Counted from the stretch's first letter, positions 1 to 9,517 are shown. The stretch: 64,000 bases of DNA from Streptomyces qinzhouensis (GCF_007856155.1 NZ_CP042266.1:6820001-6884000), one strand, 5' to 3'. The notes: generated by a model from the sequence alone, not told the origin. Program-made: numbers and translations.

Positions 1-62
1 CGTGCTCGCTACTTGGTGGTGGTAGCCACCCGGCGGTGTGCCCCGCCAGCCCCGCCAGACGG

Positions 63-2108
63 TCAGGGGAACAGCCAGAGCCTGTCCACCCAGGCGATCT
101 GGATGAAGCGCCCCTTCTCTGCGAGCCAGGGGTAGGGGGTGCGGAACCGCGTTAGGTTCTCCATCGATACCACCGGTGCGTTGAGTTGCCCCGCGACGTT
201 GAGTACCGCATGCGAGGACGTCGAGGAAACGGCGATTACGTTCCCTTGGGCGATGGCCTGGTCCAGTAGGTCCCGTTCGTGGTGCTCGACCGCCTCGGAC
301 ACATCCGTGCCGATGACCGTGACAATGCGCCGGTTAGGGAAGCGCTGTCCGATCACTGCGAGTGCGGAGGTGAGCAGCCTATAGCTTGGCGGTCGCCGTG
401 ATGCAGGGGTGCGCCCTGCCGTCATGACTCCTCTGCCGTCGACGACGAGAGCCGCAGTAGCCGGCCTGGGTTCTTCCACCTGTGGTTCGGCGTCCGTCTG
501 GGCCCCACCGGCCTTCCTCGCGTTGCTGTCGGAAGCAGGCTCTGTGATCCGTCGGAGCAGCCGTTCCAGCTCACGGTCGAGGCCCTGCTCGATGGGCGTT
601 CCGTCGGGTCCGAAGCAGTCGAGTTCCTCGTTGAGGATCTCGCAGCCCCCGTGCCGCAGAACGGCTCGGATCTTGAGGATTCCATCGCGGTCGTACCGGT
701 AGTCGACGTCGAAGAGATTGGCTGAGGGATCGGCCGCGGGCTGGGGTACGGGCAGTTCGATCCGTGCGAGCGGGAACGTGCGCTCGTCATCGGCGGCACG
801 AGCGCTGTCGCCCTCGACGATTTCAAGGACGACTCTTGATGCACCGCGAACGGCGGGCATTGCACTGCGGCTGCCGCGTGCGGGCAGGGTGGAGTAGCGC
901 GGGATCAACGTGGCGAATCCGCGACGGCCCCCAGCCTGGAAGGCGAGCCCCAGATCATGGCTGGCGGCCACCGAGATGGTGGTCCCCGGGACCAGGCCGT
1001 CGATCTCGGCTGCTGTGATCGCGGCTCCGCGGGCGACTGCCGTCATGGGGTTGCATAGACGCGCGTCGACGACATCCCGGACCAGTGCCGCCTCGACCTC
1101 GCGCCGGACCATCGGGATCTGCGAAGTTCCACCGATCATCAGCACGGCGTCGAGCGCGCCGGGGGAGAGCCCCACGTCGTTGAGGCACTCCTCCAACGGC
1201 ACTAGAGCTCGCCGTACAAGAGGTTCGACGGCCTGCTCGAACTCCTCGCAGTGGATGACCACCGCTCGGCCGCCGCCGGGCGGCTCGAACAGGACCTCCG
1301 TGGTCCCTGGCTGGGACAGTGCGATCTTGGTGAGCTCTACATGACGGCGCCAGCGAAAAGCTTCGGCGCGCGTGAGGTGCTCAGGCCTCGTACCGAGCTT
1401 GGGCAGCACGAGCCTCACCAGCGCCTCGTCGAATTCGAGTCCGCCGAGGGCCGTGATCCCTCGTGAGGCGATCTCGTCGAAAATGCCGTCGTAGTGCTCG
1501 AGAACCGTGATGTCGATGGTGCCGCCGCCCCAGTCGAAGACGAGGAAGCATCCTTCGCCGGGGTACTCGTGGGCGTAGCTGATGGCCGCCGCGGTGGGCT
1601 CGTTGATGAGCGCCTTCACCTTGATGCCGGCCAGGCGGGCCGCGGCCCGGGTGCGGTAGCGGGCCGCGCCGGTCGCATTGGCGGGGACAGTGACGACGGC
1701 CTCGTCCATCTCCCGAAGATTACGGCGGACCCCGGCCCGCATCTGGTCGAACAGGGAAGCCGCTACCGTCGTACTCCGATAGGGCTCGTCGCCCAGCCAG
1801 ACGTTGTGTTCTTCCGGCACTGACAGGCGCGCGCCCTCGTCTTCTTCGGAGGAGGCCCTCGGCCTGGAAGCGAGCATGCGCTTCACCGCGTCCTGTGGTG
1901 TATTCGTACTGCACTTCGCGGCCCATCCGAAGCACAGCGTTCGCTGCACGTCGCGAATAGAAACCACTGAGGGGAACAGCTCGTCGAAGCCAGGGCGGTT
2001 CCACTCGGCGGGCAGGCCCCCGCTGTCCACCCGGATCACCTCAGTGCCGTGCCCCGTCCAGCGTGCGACGACCGAGTTGCTGGTGCCGAAGTCGATCCCG
2101 AACGTCAT
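63..2108 (-). CDS. Hsp70-family ATPase with an extra C-terminal NYN-like domain
   Basis: A 681-residue DnaK/Hsp70-type protein. The actin-like ATPase fold is visible: phosphate-1 loop IDFGTSNS (residues 5-12), VVTVPAN near 138, phosphate-2 loop FDWGGGTIDIT near 190, and the adenosine motif MIGGTSQIPMVRREVE near 325. A beta-rich segment resembling a reduced substrate-binding domain follows to about residue 500, then an acidic linker. The last 130 residues do not belong to Hsp70: they start with a strand ending VVDGRG, continue with alternating helices and strands (IVTVIGTD, NVIAVSS) and APVVSMENL, a pattern like Zc3h12a/NYN ribonucleases, although the later acidic residues of that family are not clearly kept. 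The start codon overlaps the previous gene's stop by 4 nt (ATGA), so translation is probably coupled. It is the last gene of the operon. The Hsp70 call is secure; the C-terminal domain call is inference. Confidence 0.93.
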   Translation of the reverse strand: MTFGIDFGTSNSVVARWTGHGTEVIRVDSGGLPAEWNRPGFDELFPSVVSIRDVQRTLCFGWAAKCSTNTPQDAVKRMLASRPRASSEEDEGARLSVPEEHNVWLGDEPYRSTTVAASLFDQMRAGVRRNLREMDEAVVTVPANATGAARYRTRAAARLAGIKVKALINEPTAAAISYAHEYPGEGCFLVFDWGGGTIDITVLEHYDGIFDEIASRGITALGGLEFDEALVRLVLPKLGTRPEHLTRAEAFRWRRHVELTKIALSQPGTTEVLFEPPGGGRAVVIHCEEFEQAVEPLVRRALVPLEECLNDVGLSPGALDAVLMIGGTSQIPMVRREVEAALVRDVVDARLCNPMTAVARGAAITAAEIDGLVPGTTISVAASHDLGLAFQAGGRRGFATLIPRYSTLPARGSRSAMPAVRGASRVVLEIVEGDSARAADDERTFPLARIELPVPQPAADPSANLFDVDYRYDRDGILKIRAVLRHGGCEILNEELDCFGPDGTPIEQGLDRELERLLRRITEPASDSNARKAGGAQTDAEPQVEEPRPATAALVVDGRGVMTAGRTPASRRPPSYRLLTSALAVIGQRFPNRRIVTVIGTDVSEAVEHHERDLLDQAIAQGNVIAVSSTSSHAVLNVAGQLNAPVVSMENLTRFRTPYPWLAEKGRFIQIAWVDRLWLFP

Positions 2109-2893
2109 CCTCTGCCCTTCGACTCGCCAGTGTCATCTGCCGGCAGCCGCCGTACGGCGCCACGCTGGACAACGCGGCCGGTCACCGTCTCGACGTACGC
2201 TGGCGACAGAACCTCGTAGCTGGCCGCGTGGCTGTGTTCCTGCGAGTCGACGACGTCGAACGGCGTCAGGTTGGTTGGCGTCGTCAGGCGAGTGAGTCCC
2301 GCCCGCTTCATCTCGGCGTCGACGCGCAGGCGCACGGCTTCGATGTCGTCGGTGCCCCATGCGGTGCGATCGATGAGCGCGAGTTGCGCGAGCTGCTGGT
2401 CGCGGACGCGAGTGGCGTCGAGCACAGCGGTCCTCAGGGTGTCGTCCACCGCTGCCTGGACAGCTTGACGCACCAGTGTGCCCACCTTGTCGGCGGTGGA
2501 CATGGCCACGCGGATGGCGTCGTCGAGCTCTTCGGTGAGCTTGCGGGACAGCTCCTGTGATGCTTTCAGTCCGGCCCTGGAGGCTGCCTTGTCCACCTGA
2601 GAGGCCAACTTCACGGTCAACTTCTCGAAGAGCGCGCCGGGGTCGGCGAGCGCGTTGCCCACCACGGGAGCATGTCCGTCGTGTTCCTCCGCAACGTCAA
2701 GGTCCCGATTCCTGACGGTCTGCTGCGTGGCCGTGTCCGTCCTGGCGTCGGATCCGGCTTGTCGGCCCGACGACCGGGGCTGTTTACCCTGCGCCTTCGG
2801 CTGGTCCCGGGCGCCACCGGGCCTGGAACGGGAGCGCACTCCCTGGAACTCGGGGATGGAGTTGAGAGGTTGCCTCTTGTTTCTGCTGCCCAT
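2105..2893 (-). CDS. Coiled-coil protein with GrpE-like C-terminus, Hsp70 partner candidate
   Basis: A 262-residue protein with three parts: a basic, disordered N-terminus (about 1-85), a long amphipathic helix (about 95-190, rich in KLTEELDDAI-type heptads), and a small beta C-terminus. That C-terminus reads LTPFDVVDSQEHSHA, then YEVLSPAYVE, then TGRVVQRGAVRRL. This resembles the end of GrpE, where PFDP..HEAV is followed by EVLQPGYRL and GRVLRPA. Long helix plus beta wing is the architecture of Hsp70 nucleotide-exchange factors, and the gene sits directly before an Hsp70 gene with a 4-nt overlap. I infer a dedicated exchange factor; it may only mimic GrpE. Its own start overlaps the upstream stop by 1 nt (TGATG). 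Confidence 0.8.
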   Translation of the reverse strand: MGSRNKRQPLNSIPEFQGVRSRSRPGGARDQPKAQGKQPRSSGRQAGSDARTDTATQQTVRNRDLDVAEEHDGHAPVVGNALADPGALFEKLTVKLASQVDKAASRAGLKASQELSRKLTEELDDAIRVAMSTADKVGTLVRQAVQAAVDDTLRTAVLDATRVRDQQLAQLALIDRTAWGTDDIEAVRLRVDAEMKRAGLTRLTTPTNLTPFDVVDSQEHSHAASYEVLSPAYVETVTGRVVQRGAVRRLPADDTGESKGRG

Positions 2894-4656
2894 CAGTGGT
2901 CTTCCCTCATGATTCTGCCGCGGCTGACGATGTCCCGAGCCGCTTCGGACGCGGTCCAGTTCCGTTCTTCGGACGTACTTGGGTCCGTGCGGCGTTCCAA
3001 GGGGCGTATCCGCGGTTGGAGAACAGGTGAGTGGACGCGCGGGATCCGCAGGAACTGTTCGTCCAGGGGAAGCTCGTACAGAATCTCAGCCTCCCTGCCC
3101 ATTCGCCCGGCCATCTCGCGTCGCTGGACTCGATCCTTGGCGTTGTTGATGTACTCCAACTGCTCGGCGGGGACTTGACCGCGCAGATTTCGCCAGCCGT
3201 GGCGCCACTCAGACGAACCGTGCTCGACGGAGAGGGCCAGATACGGGTTGAGGACGTCGTGAGGTCTCGACTTCTGTCGCAGAGCCTGCAGCAGATCGCT
3301 GAGTACGATCATGCGTCGGCGAGCCTGAGGGTCCACGCCTCCGCGACGCCGAGTACCGCGCCTGAGTACCTCTTCCAGGAGCCCGACAGCTCGGTCCAGT
3401 CTGTCCCGGTCTCCCGGACGAGCAGTCAGGAAGTAGACATACGCCAACACCGCGCGTGCTTCCCGGCCCGCTTTGCCGGCTCCTGCTCCCTCTTTCTCGT
3501 TGCGTAGAGCGATCGCCTGCTCCACCACGCTGCGCAGGACGTCCGGTGCAATGTCGGGTTCAGCTGCCATGGCCCAATGAGCCTCGTCGAGTAGCCGGTA
3601 CAGGCGTCGCGTGCCGGCCCAGTAGTGGAACTTGGACGAGCCGGACACCAAACGACCATTCGGGAGACAGTCCTCCAGTAGGAAGAACAGTCCCGGTTCT
3701 TGTCCCAGCTCAGGTCCCACGGCAGCTCCGCGGCGTACGGCCTGAAGCGAGCGGACCAGCCGGGACAGATCCGGTGGGAAATGCGTGTCGCTGAGTGGCC
3801 CTACCTGGTCGAGCGCATTGACGTCACCGTTGAGCAGCGCCGCACGCAGACTCCACTCGTCGTGCCGCCCATCGACCGGAAGGACCTCGGCCCCCTCCAT
3901 CACGGCGCGCCGTCGCAGCTCACTCGTCCATGCGAGGGCCTTGACGTCGGAGGCGCCGAGTGCGCCCGGCGACAGGCGGGCCGTTACATAGCGGGAGCGG
4001 TCGTCGTGGTCCGGCCAGCTGGCCAAGTCGGCCCGTGCATCGAGCCTCCCGGAGTCGATGAGGTCGTCTACAACGGCCAGTGGGAGCTTATGCACGAGGC
4101 GGCGCCACGCACCTTTGGAGAGGACGGCACGGGTACCCGCCTCGTGAGCCTCGAGGAGCAGCTGCCATGAGTCCAGCTCGGAGGGATCCACCGGGGGAGC
4201 GGGAAGGCGGCCGGTGAGAATTGCCTCGGCCCGCAGGGATTCGTCGTCGCTGAAGACAGGCATCCCTGCCGTTGTGAGATCGGCAAGATGTGCGAGGGCG
4301 CCGAGGGGCGGGAATGCGGCGGAGATGCTTTCCCGTACGGCGTTGGCGACGTACTCCATCGGATCGCTCAAGCCGCCGGCTCGCATGAGTACGTCGTGGA
4401 ACATGTCCGCGGCCCCGGCCTCTCCGCCAACACGATCCAGGACGGTGACGAGGCGCGCGGGCAGCACCAGCGGTGCCGGCGGGGCATCCGGTGTAGCACC
4501 TGCCACGCCGAGATCGCCGGGATTGACTGCTCTGCGACGAGCCCGAAGAGCAGGTATCTCGCCTCTCTCCCGGGCGAGCCGTCGCTGTCGGCGCTTCTCC
4601 CGCTCAATCTGGCGAAGCTCCTCGGCACTGGCCTCGTTAACAGACTCCAACGACAT
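2893..4656 (-). CDS. Helical protein of unknown function in the Hsp70/sacsin operon
   Basis: I do not recognise a family. From the chosen start the protein has 587 residues. It opens with a strongly charged helix (EELRQIEREKRRQRRLARER), then a long, mostly alpha-helical body with Leu/Ala/Arg-rich helices. Residues around 380-490 look like helical (TPR-like) repeats (AVGLLEEVLRRG, LSDLLQALRQK). It has no signal peptide and no membrane segments. The reading frame stays open to an ATG at 4755, but the ATG at 4656 has GGGGAG nine bases upstream, so I prefer it. Its stop overlaps the start of the GrpE-like gene. By position it could be the adaptor or substrate receptor of the chaperone set. Confidence 0.75.
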   Translation of the reverse strand: MSLESVNEASAEELRQIEREKRRQRRLARERGEIPALRARRRAVNPGDLGVAGATPDAPPAPLVLPARLVTVLDRVGGEAGAADMFHDVLMRAGGLSDPMEYVANAVRESISAAFPPLGALAHLADLTTAGMPVFSDDESLRAEAILTGRLPAPPVDPSELDSWQLLLEAHEAGTRAVLSKGAWRRLVHKLPLAVVDDLIDSGRLDARADLASWPDHDDRSRYVTARLSPGALGASDVKALAWTSELRRRAVMEGAEVLPVDGRHDEWSLRAALLNGDVNALDQVGPLSDTHFPPDLSRLVRSLQAVRRGAAVGPELGQEPGLFFLLEDCLPNGRLVSGSSKFHYWAGTRRLYRLLDEAHWAMAAEPDIAPDVLRSVVEQAIALRNEKEGAGAGKAGREARAVLAYVYFLTARPGDRDRLDRAVGLLEEVLRRGTRRRGGVDPQARRRMIVLSDLLQALRQKSRPHDVLNPYLALSVEHGSSEWRHGWRNLRGQVPAEQLEYINNAKDRVQRREMAGRMGREAEILYELPLDEQFLRIPRVHSPVLQPRIRPLERRTDPSTSEERNWTASEAARDIVSRGRIMREDH

Positions 4657-4700
4657 TTGATGTGTCTCCCCGGCGAATACGACCTGTAACCAGCCCCATG

Positions 4701-4919
4701 TCACAGGTGTTTCGATTCGGATCGTATGCCAGGTTGGAGGGCCCGGTGTAGCCATTCCAAAAGGTCGTCACCGAAGGGTTTTGGGCTGGCTGCCCATGTC
4801 GGTGGGAGGCCGATTGCGTACAGCCTCTGGGGGGCTACGGCAACATCGGGAGCTGCCATCTCGATCCGTGTACCCCGCCCGCAGGCAAGCTGACTGCGGG
4901 CGGGGTGAGATCTGCTCAC
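4701..4919 (-). CDS. Possible small protein overlapping the sacsin-like gene stop
   Basis: A 72-codon frame whose GTG overlaps the upstream TGA (GTGA), the usual arrangement for coupled genes in this operon. It ends 44 bases before the preferred start of the next gene. The composition is weakly coding (third positions only moderately GC) and no family is recognised. It competes with the upstream-extended reading of the following gene, which starts at 4755, so at most one of the two is real in this interval. Confidence 0.3.
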   Translation of the reverse strand: MSRSHPARSQLACGRGTRIEMAAPDVAVAPQRLYAIGLPPTWAASPKPFGDDLLEWLHRALQPGIRSESKHL

Positions 4920-7900
4920 TCCTCAGCGGGCCACTCGTACAGTGTGGAGTCCACATCCGTGTCCCGGATGCTCTTGAGTCTGACGTGCGTCAGAGGCTCT
5001 ACTTCGAAGCGGTTCACAGGGTCGGTCACGAGGCGGAGGGTGGGGGCGCCGGTGCCCTCCTCCAGATGCGAGGCGATGACCAGGGTGTAGTTTTCCCCTT
5101 CGGATAGTGCCCGCACGAATTCGGCACGAGTAAGGGTCAGTTCTGGCGGGACGGCGCCGCCGTGGGCCTTGATCTCGTAGTAGCGCCCGGCCGAGTCAAA
5201 GGCATCCGCCCCAAGTCCCGAAACGCCACGCTGGTCCTCCAGTTCGATGCCCTGCTCCCGCAGGATCTGGCGTAGGGCTCGGATCACGAGCCGCTCCTTG
5301 TCCGAGTCCCGGTAGCCGAGCGGTGCGAACTGCTCTCGTGGCGAGGCGCCGCCGGGCCGGGGTTGGGGGAGTGAGGACGGCCGCCGTTTGCTTCCGCCGG
5401 GTCGTGCGGATCTCGAGCGGGACGACATACCCGGATGCAGTGGCGGAGTACCGGTCTGGGTGACTTTACGGGACCGCTTGTCGAATTCGGTCGCACCCAC
5501 GAGGTGGCGCACGGGTGCCAACTGTTCCGACTGCGGAGGTGGCGGCGGTGCGCTCGGCAGAGGTGCGGGTGGAGCGTCGGGAGCGGGGCGCGGCGCCGGT
5601 ACGCCGTTCGCGGGTCGTAGCGGCACGGGGCGTGATGCGGGGGCGGACGGCATCGGACGCGAGGGCGGTTTCTCCTGCTCCCGTCGGCGCAGCTGCTCGT
5701 CCAGCCGCTGACGGTCTTCTTGGTCCTGCTGCTTGGTCGAGCTGAGGGCGTCTTCGCGGACGGTCTCCACCAGGTCCTCCTCCCATACATCCCGCCATCG
5801 GTGCCCAACGCGGGTCCGCTCCGTGGCGAAATGGGAAGCGATCGCCGCCCCCGCACCACCCTTGGCGCTCAGTGCCTCGACGGACCGGATGAAGACGGTG
5901 GCCTGTTCGCGGTCGATCTGCGCGTTGATGGGGAGCTCGATCGGCTCGTGCCCGCCGCCCGGTTCCAGCCGGATCCGCAGCCCGGGATGGAGCCGTACCT
6001 CCAGGCCGGCCAGCCAAGTCCAGCCGGTGAAGTTCTCGGCTACCTCGGGCTCGTCACGGACAAGGAGGTCTTGGAGGGCGACGACGGCTCGGCGGAAGTC
6101 CTCAGTGAGAGTGCCGTCCGGCGACAGGTCCTGTCCTCCGACGACTTGCGCGCCGACGACGTCCAGCGGGGTGACCCGTAGCAGGCCGAGCAGCGAGGCG
6201 AACTGCTGGACGTCCCCTCCAGGTTTCCAAAGAGGCAGCCGTTCTGCGAGGGCGCGTTCGAGGCCGGAGTCGTCCACAGCGAAGACCGGCCTGGTCTTGG
6301 TCCACCCGGCCGTGGTCCACAGCGGCAGCGGGCGCAACTTGTTCCGCAGCCCGAGCTGGACCTGTCCGTCATTGGAGGCGACGCGGTCCCGCAGGCGTCG
6401 TAGGGCATTGAGCATCACCTGCTGCTGCCGGACATCAGGCGCGCTGCCGGCCTGCGCGATCTCCTTCAGCACGTCGGCAAGGTCCTCGGCGCCGGGCTCA
6501 CTGATGTCAAGCACCCGCCACAGTGGGTCAAGATCCGACCCGGTGAGCGCGAAGGGGCGGAACCCGCGCAAGACGACGGTACCTCGGAAGCATGCGTCCG
6601 ACGTCATCCAGCCTTGGTCGGTAAGTACGAGTTCTTCCCTCATGAACCCGTAGCGGATCTGCTTCTCGACCTCCGCGCGCGAGGTGTCGATCGAGCGCTC
6701 CGTCAGGCGTCTTGCCAGAGCCCGGTACACGAGCAACGCCTCGGCCCTGAGGGCGTCGCCGACCTCGACGTCACCTGGAGTGCGTTCACGGAGCTCGCGA
6801 AGCCGTTCCAAGAGTCGGGGGACGTCCGGATCGCCGGAGACGCCGAGGGCCGTGAGGACGTCGGCGCGGGTCGCCAGGGCTTGATGGATGGCGGAGTGGA
6901 GGTAGCCGGGGTTGTCGTGCCCGTAGAGGGCTTCGGCGTCCGGGGTGCGCAGCTGGAGTCTGGTCGGGGTGCGCAGGTCGCCGTCGGCGTCCTCCAGCCA
7001 GGCAGTGTCCCGCAGCTGCCACACCCACATGGCCGACGTCTCGCCCTTGACGATCCACTTGCGGTCTGCCCATGCCATCGAAACCCGCGCCTGGTCGGGA
7101 CTGGTGACCGGACCGGCAAGCGTACGCAGCAGCGCGGCCGTTCGTCGGCGTCGCTCCTCTACGTTTCGCTCGGCCACGATGTTAGCCACGACGGCGACGA
7201 GATCGGCGCTGATCAGGTCATCGAGGGTGAAGTTGGCGGCTTTCTCGCTCATCGCGCGCCAGCGATCCGGGCTGCTCCACATACAGTCACGTGCCAGGCC
7301 GAGGCGTGAGTCCGCCGAGTACTGCTTGAAGTAGGAGTGGTGGTATTGACGGCGTGGTACCGGTGTCAGCCGGGGTGTGTCCGCTACGCCGAGCAGTTTG
7401 AGGAAGGCCGTCCTGCTCAGGCCGTTGCTCTGCGCGGCGGAGAGCAAAGATCGCGCATAGGAGCGGTGCACCCAGACGAGCCCGGGCGTCTTGCGGGCCG
7501 CCACTGCGAACCGGTCTCCGTCGGCACTCTCCAGCGTCGAGGAGAGGTAGGCGGCGCGGGGCTGCACTCTGGCGGGATTTTCGTTGCCCTGGTCATCGAA
7601 CATGAAGCCGTTCAGCCGGATGGCCCGCCCGATGTCCGGCCCGAGTTCGTCCCTTAGCTTCTTCGGTACCTCACCAAGTGCCCGCTGCAGTGACGTAAGG
7701 CGAGCGATCTCCTCAGTCTCTCCGGCATCGGGCAGGTGCCCGCCTGACTCGCCGAGCCGAGCGACGAGCCTCAGCACGGCAGCCGTGTCGTCCCGCCGGA
7801 CCAGCCATTCCTGCCTCCGCAGCCAGTCGACCACCCTCTTCGACCACTGGTTCTCCTCCCAGTAGGCAGAGTGCAGATCGAGCACGACACCCAGGTGGTC

Positions 7901-9517
7901 CAGCACCCCCGTGGTCTTGCCACTTCGCTCCGCGAACGCGTGCTTGTCGGCTGATGGGCGCAGCGGACGTCCGTCGGCCGTGATCACGCACGGCTTGCGC
8001 GCCAACGCGTAGGCATGGCCGACTTCCACGGCGACCGCGGCGAGCCGGATGACCCGTGTGACATCACGGTCTGCCTCGTCGAAGAGGCTGAGCGCATCAG
8101 TGACACGGACCTCTGGGCGCAGGTCCGCCGCCCCCGCCGAGCGCCAGTCCGCGAGCACCCCACGCCAGCGGTCGGCCCGGTCGCGGGAGGCAGCGGGAAA
8201 GGCGTACTGGGCGCCGGACAACCGGGTGATGTCCGCATCGTCAAGCACGCCCGACAAGGCGGCCTCTTCAGCAGCGAACTCGGCCAAGGGTGCCGCGGGC
8301 CCGCCGTCCGCGACCGGCAAGGTGAGCCCCGAGGCGAGCGACTGCCTGGCGCGTGAATGGAGTGCCGCCCGCATCGTGTCCTGCAGCCGGTCTGGTGAGG
8401 CGGCCCCGGCTGTGGAGGGTAGGGGAATGAGGTGCCAGGCAGCCGGGTCCACTCGTCCGAGTACGTCGTGGACAGCGGCCTCCCATAGGTCGGCGACCAA
8501 GGGGACGAGCTGCTGGTTCAGGCGACTGTCGGCGAAGCCCTCGCGGCTGGCGACGGGGTCGAACTGGGCGTGGACGCGGGCAGCCGCGTTCAGCGGTGCG
8601 ACCGGCAGGCCGGCATGGACGCTGCCGTGCACCTGGGGCTGCAAAGGGAGCGCCACGGCGACCGGCATCGTCGTCCCAACGGCCTTGTGGTGGCGCTCCC
8701 AGCCGGGGCGCGGCGGCACCTGGGCTTCGTACACCCGCCAGACCGCGCCGTCACTCGCCGTGGCGTGTCGCACCAGCACGTCAGTGTCCGCGCCGCCGAC
8801 CGGGACCCGGTGTCGTGCCGCTTCCTCCCAGGACAGGGCCAATACAGTAGTGCGCTTGCCGTCCGAGACTTCGAGTCGTTTGAGGTGCCGCAGGAAGAGC
8901 AGCGAGGCATCGCTCCAGCTCTCGAACCATTCGAAGAGATCGGAGGCGGGCAGCGCGTCCGACTCCAGAGGGATACGGAAGACCGTCCATTGGGGCCCGG
9001 AGATCTCTTCTGGTAGTTCCGGCGGAGCGACTGGTTCCAGGGCGAGATCGGCGAACCGCACGTGGAAGGGATGGCAGTGGACTTCCCATGTCGTTGCCAG
9101 TGCCCTGAGCGTTGACAGCCCGATGCCGAAACGGCCCGTGCTCTGAGCGTCGGCGGTCTTGCCACTGAGCCAGGGCATACCGAGGAGTAGGACATCGCCC
9201 ATGCGCACGCTGACGCCGTCGTGGGCGATCAGCAGCGCGTCTGGATGCCACAGGAAACGCAGCTGGCTGGCCCTCGCATCGTTGGCGTTCTGTACGAACT
9301 CGGAGAGCACCTGGAGCGGGTCTGACGATAGAGTCTCGGAGCCCCGCTGAGCGCCCTCGGCCATTCTGCGGAAGACCCCCGGTCCTTCGCGCAGCCCCTG
9401 GTCGAGGAGGCGTACTGCGTGTGCTGCCTCCTCGGTACCGGACACCTCCAGCTCTGGATCCACGCGCGGATCGTCCAAAAGCCTGCGCGCCGCCGACGTG
9501 AGCGCCTCATGGTCCAC
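4916..9517 (-). CDS. Sacsin/Hsp90-type ATPase with C-terminal NO VEIN-like (DUF3883) domain
   Basis: A 1533-residue protein from a GTG start preceded by GGGGGAG; longer readings lack such a site. Residues about 55-200 form a GHKL (Hsp90/sacsin) ATP-binding module: N-box LSEFVQNANDA, then LIAHDGVSV, then the lid motif STGRFGIGLS. A long middle region of over 1000 residues has no motif I can name, as usual for sacsin-like proteins. A proline-rich linker (about 1290-1370) leads to a C-terminal domain of about 140 residues resembling the NO VEIN C-terminus, with ADAFDSAGRYYEIKAHG. The spaced D and E-x-K there fit a PD-(D/E)xK nuclease core. It is the first gene of the operon ending in the GrpE-like and Hsp70 genes. 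The family combination is typical of bacterial genomic islands; the biochemical role is unknown. Confidence 0.88.
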   Translation of the reverse strand: MDHEALTSAARRLLDDPRVDPELEVSGTEEAAHAVRLLDQGLREGPGVFRRMAEGAQRGSETLSSDPLQVLSEFVQNANDARASQLRFLWHPDALLIAHDGVSVRMGDVLLLGMPWLSGKTADAQSTGRFGIGLSTLRALATTWEVHCHPFHVRFADLALEPVAPPELPEEISGPQWTVFRIPLESDALPASDLFEWFESWSDASLLFLRHLKRLEVSDGKRTTVLALSWEEAARHRVPVGGADTDVLVRHATASDGAVWRVYEAQVPPRPGWERHHKAVGTTMPVAVALPLQPQVHGSVHAGLPVAPLNAAARVHAQFDPVASREGFADSRLNQQLVPLVADLWEAAVHDVLGRVDPAAWHLIPLPSTAGAASPDRLQDTMRAALHSRARQSLASGLTLPVADGGPAAPLAEFAAEEAALSGVLDDADITRLSGAQYAFPAASRDRADRWRGVLADWRSAGAADLRPEVRVTDALSLFDEADRDVTRVIRLAAVAVEVGHAYALARKPCVITADGRPLRPSADKHAFAERSGKTTGVLDHLGVVLDLHSAYWEENQWSKRVVDWLRRQEWLVRRDDTAAVLRLVARLGESGGHLPDAGETEEIARLTSLQRALGEVPKKLRDELGPDIGRAIRLNGFMFDDQGNENPARVQPRAAYLSSTLESADGDRFAVAARKTPGLVWVHRSYARSLLSAAQSNGLSRTAFLKLLGVADTPRLTPVPRRQYHHSYFKQYSADSRLGLARDCMWSSPDRWRAMSEKAANFTLDDLISADLVAVVANIVAERNVEERRRRTAALLRTLAGPVTSPDQARVSMAWADRKWIVKGETSAMWVWQLRDTAWLEDADGDLRTPTRLQLRTPDAEALYGHDNPGYLHSAIHQALATRADVLTALGVSGDPDVPRLLERLRELRERTPGDVEVGDALRAEALLVYRALARRLTERSIDTSRAEVEKQIRYGFMREELVLTDQGWMTSDACFRGTVVLRGFRPFALTGSDLDPLWRVLDISEPGAEDLADVLKEIAQAGSAPDVRQQQVMLNALRRLRDRVASNDGQVQLGLRNKLRPLPLWTTAGWTKTRPVFAVDDSGLERALAERLPLWKPGGDVQQFASLLGLLRVTPLDVVGAQVVGGQDLSPDGTLTEDFRRAVVALQDLLVRDEPEVAENFTGWTWLAGLEVRLHPGLRIRLEPGGGHEPIELPINAQIDREQATVFIRSVEALSAKGGAGAAIASHFATERTRVGHRWRDVWEEDLVETVREDALSSTKQQDQEDRQRLDEQLRRREQEKPPSRPMPSAPASRPVPLRPANGVPAPRPAPDAPPAPLPSAPPPPPQSEQLAPVRHLVGATEFDKRSRKVTQTGTPPLHPGMSSRSRSARPGGSKRRPSSLPQPRPGGASPREQFAPLGYRDSDKERLVIRALRQILREQGIELEDQRGVSGLGADAFDSAGRYYEIKAHGGAVPPELTLTRAEFVRALSEGENYTLVIASHLEEGTGAPTLRLVTDPVNRFEVEPLTHVRLKSIRDTDVDSTLYEWPAEE

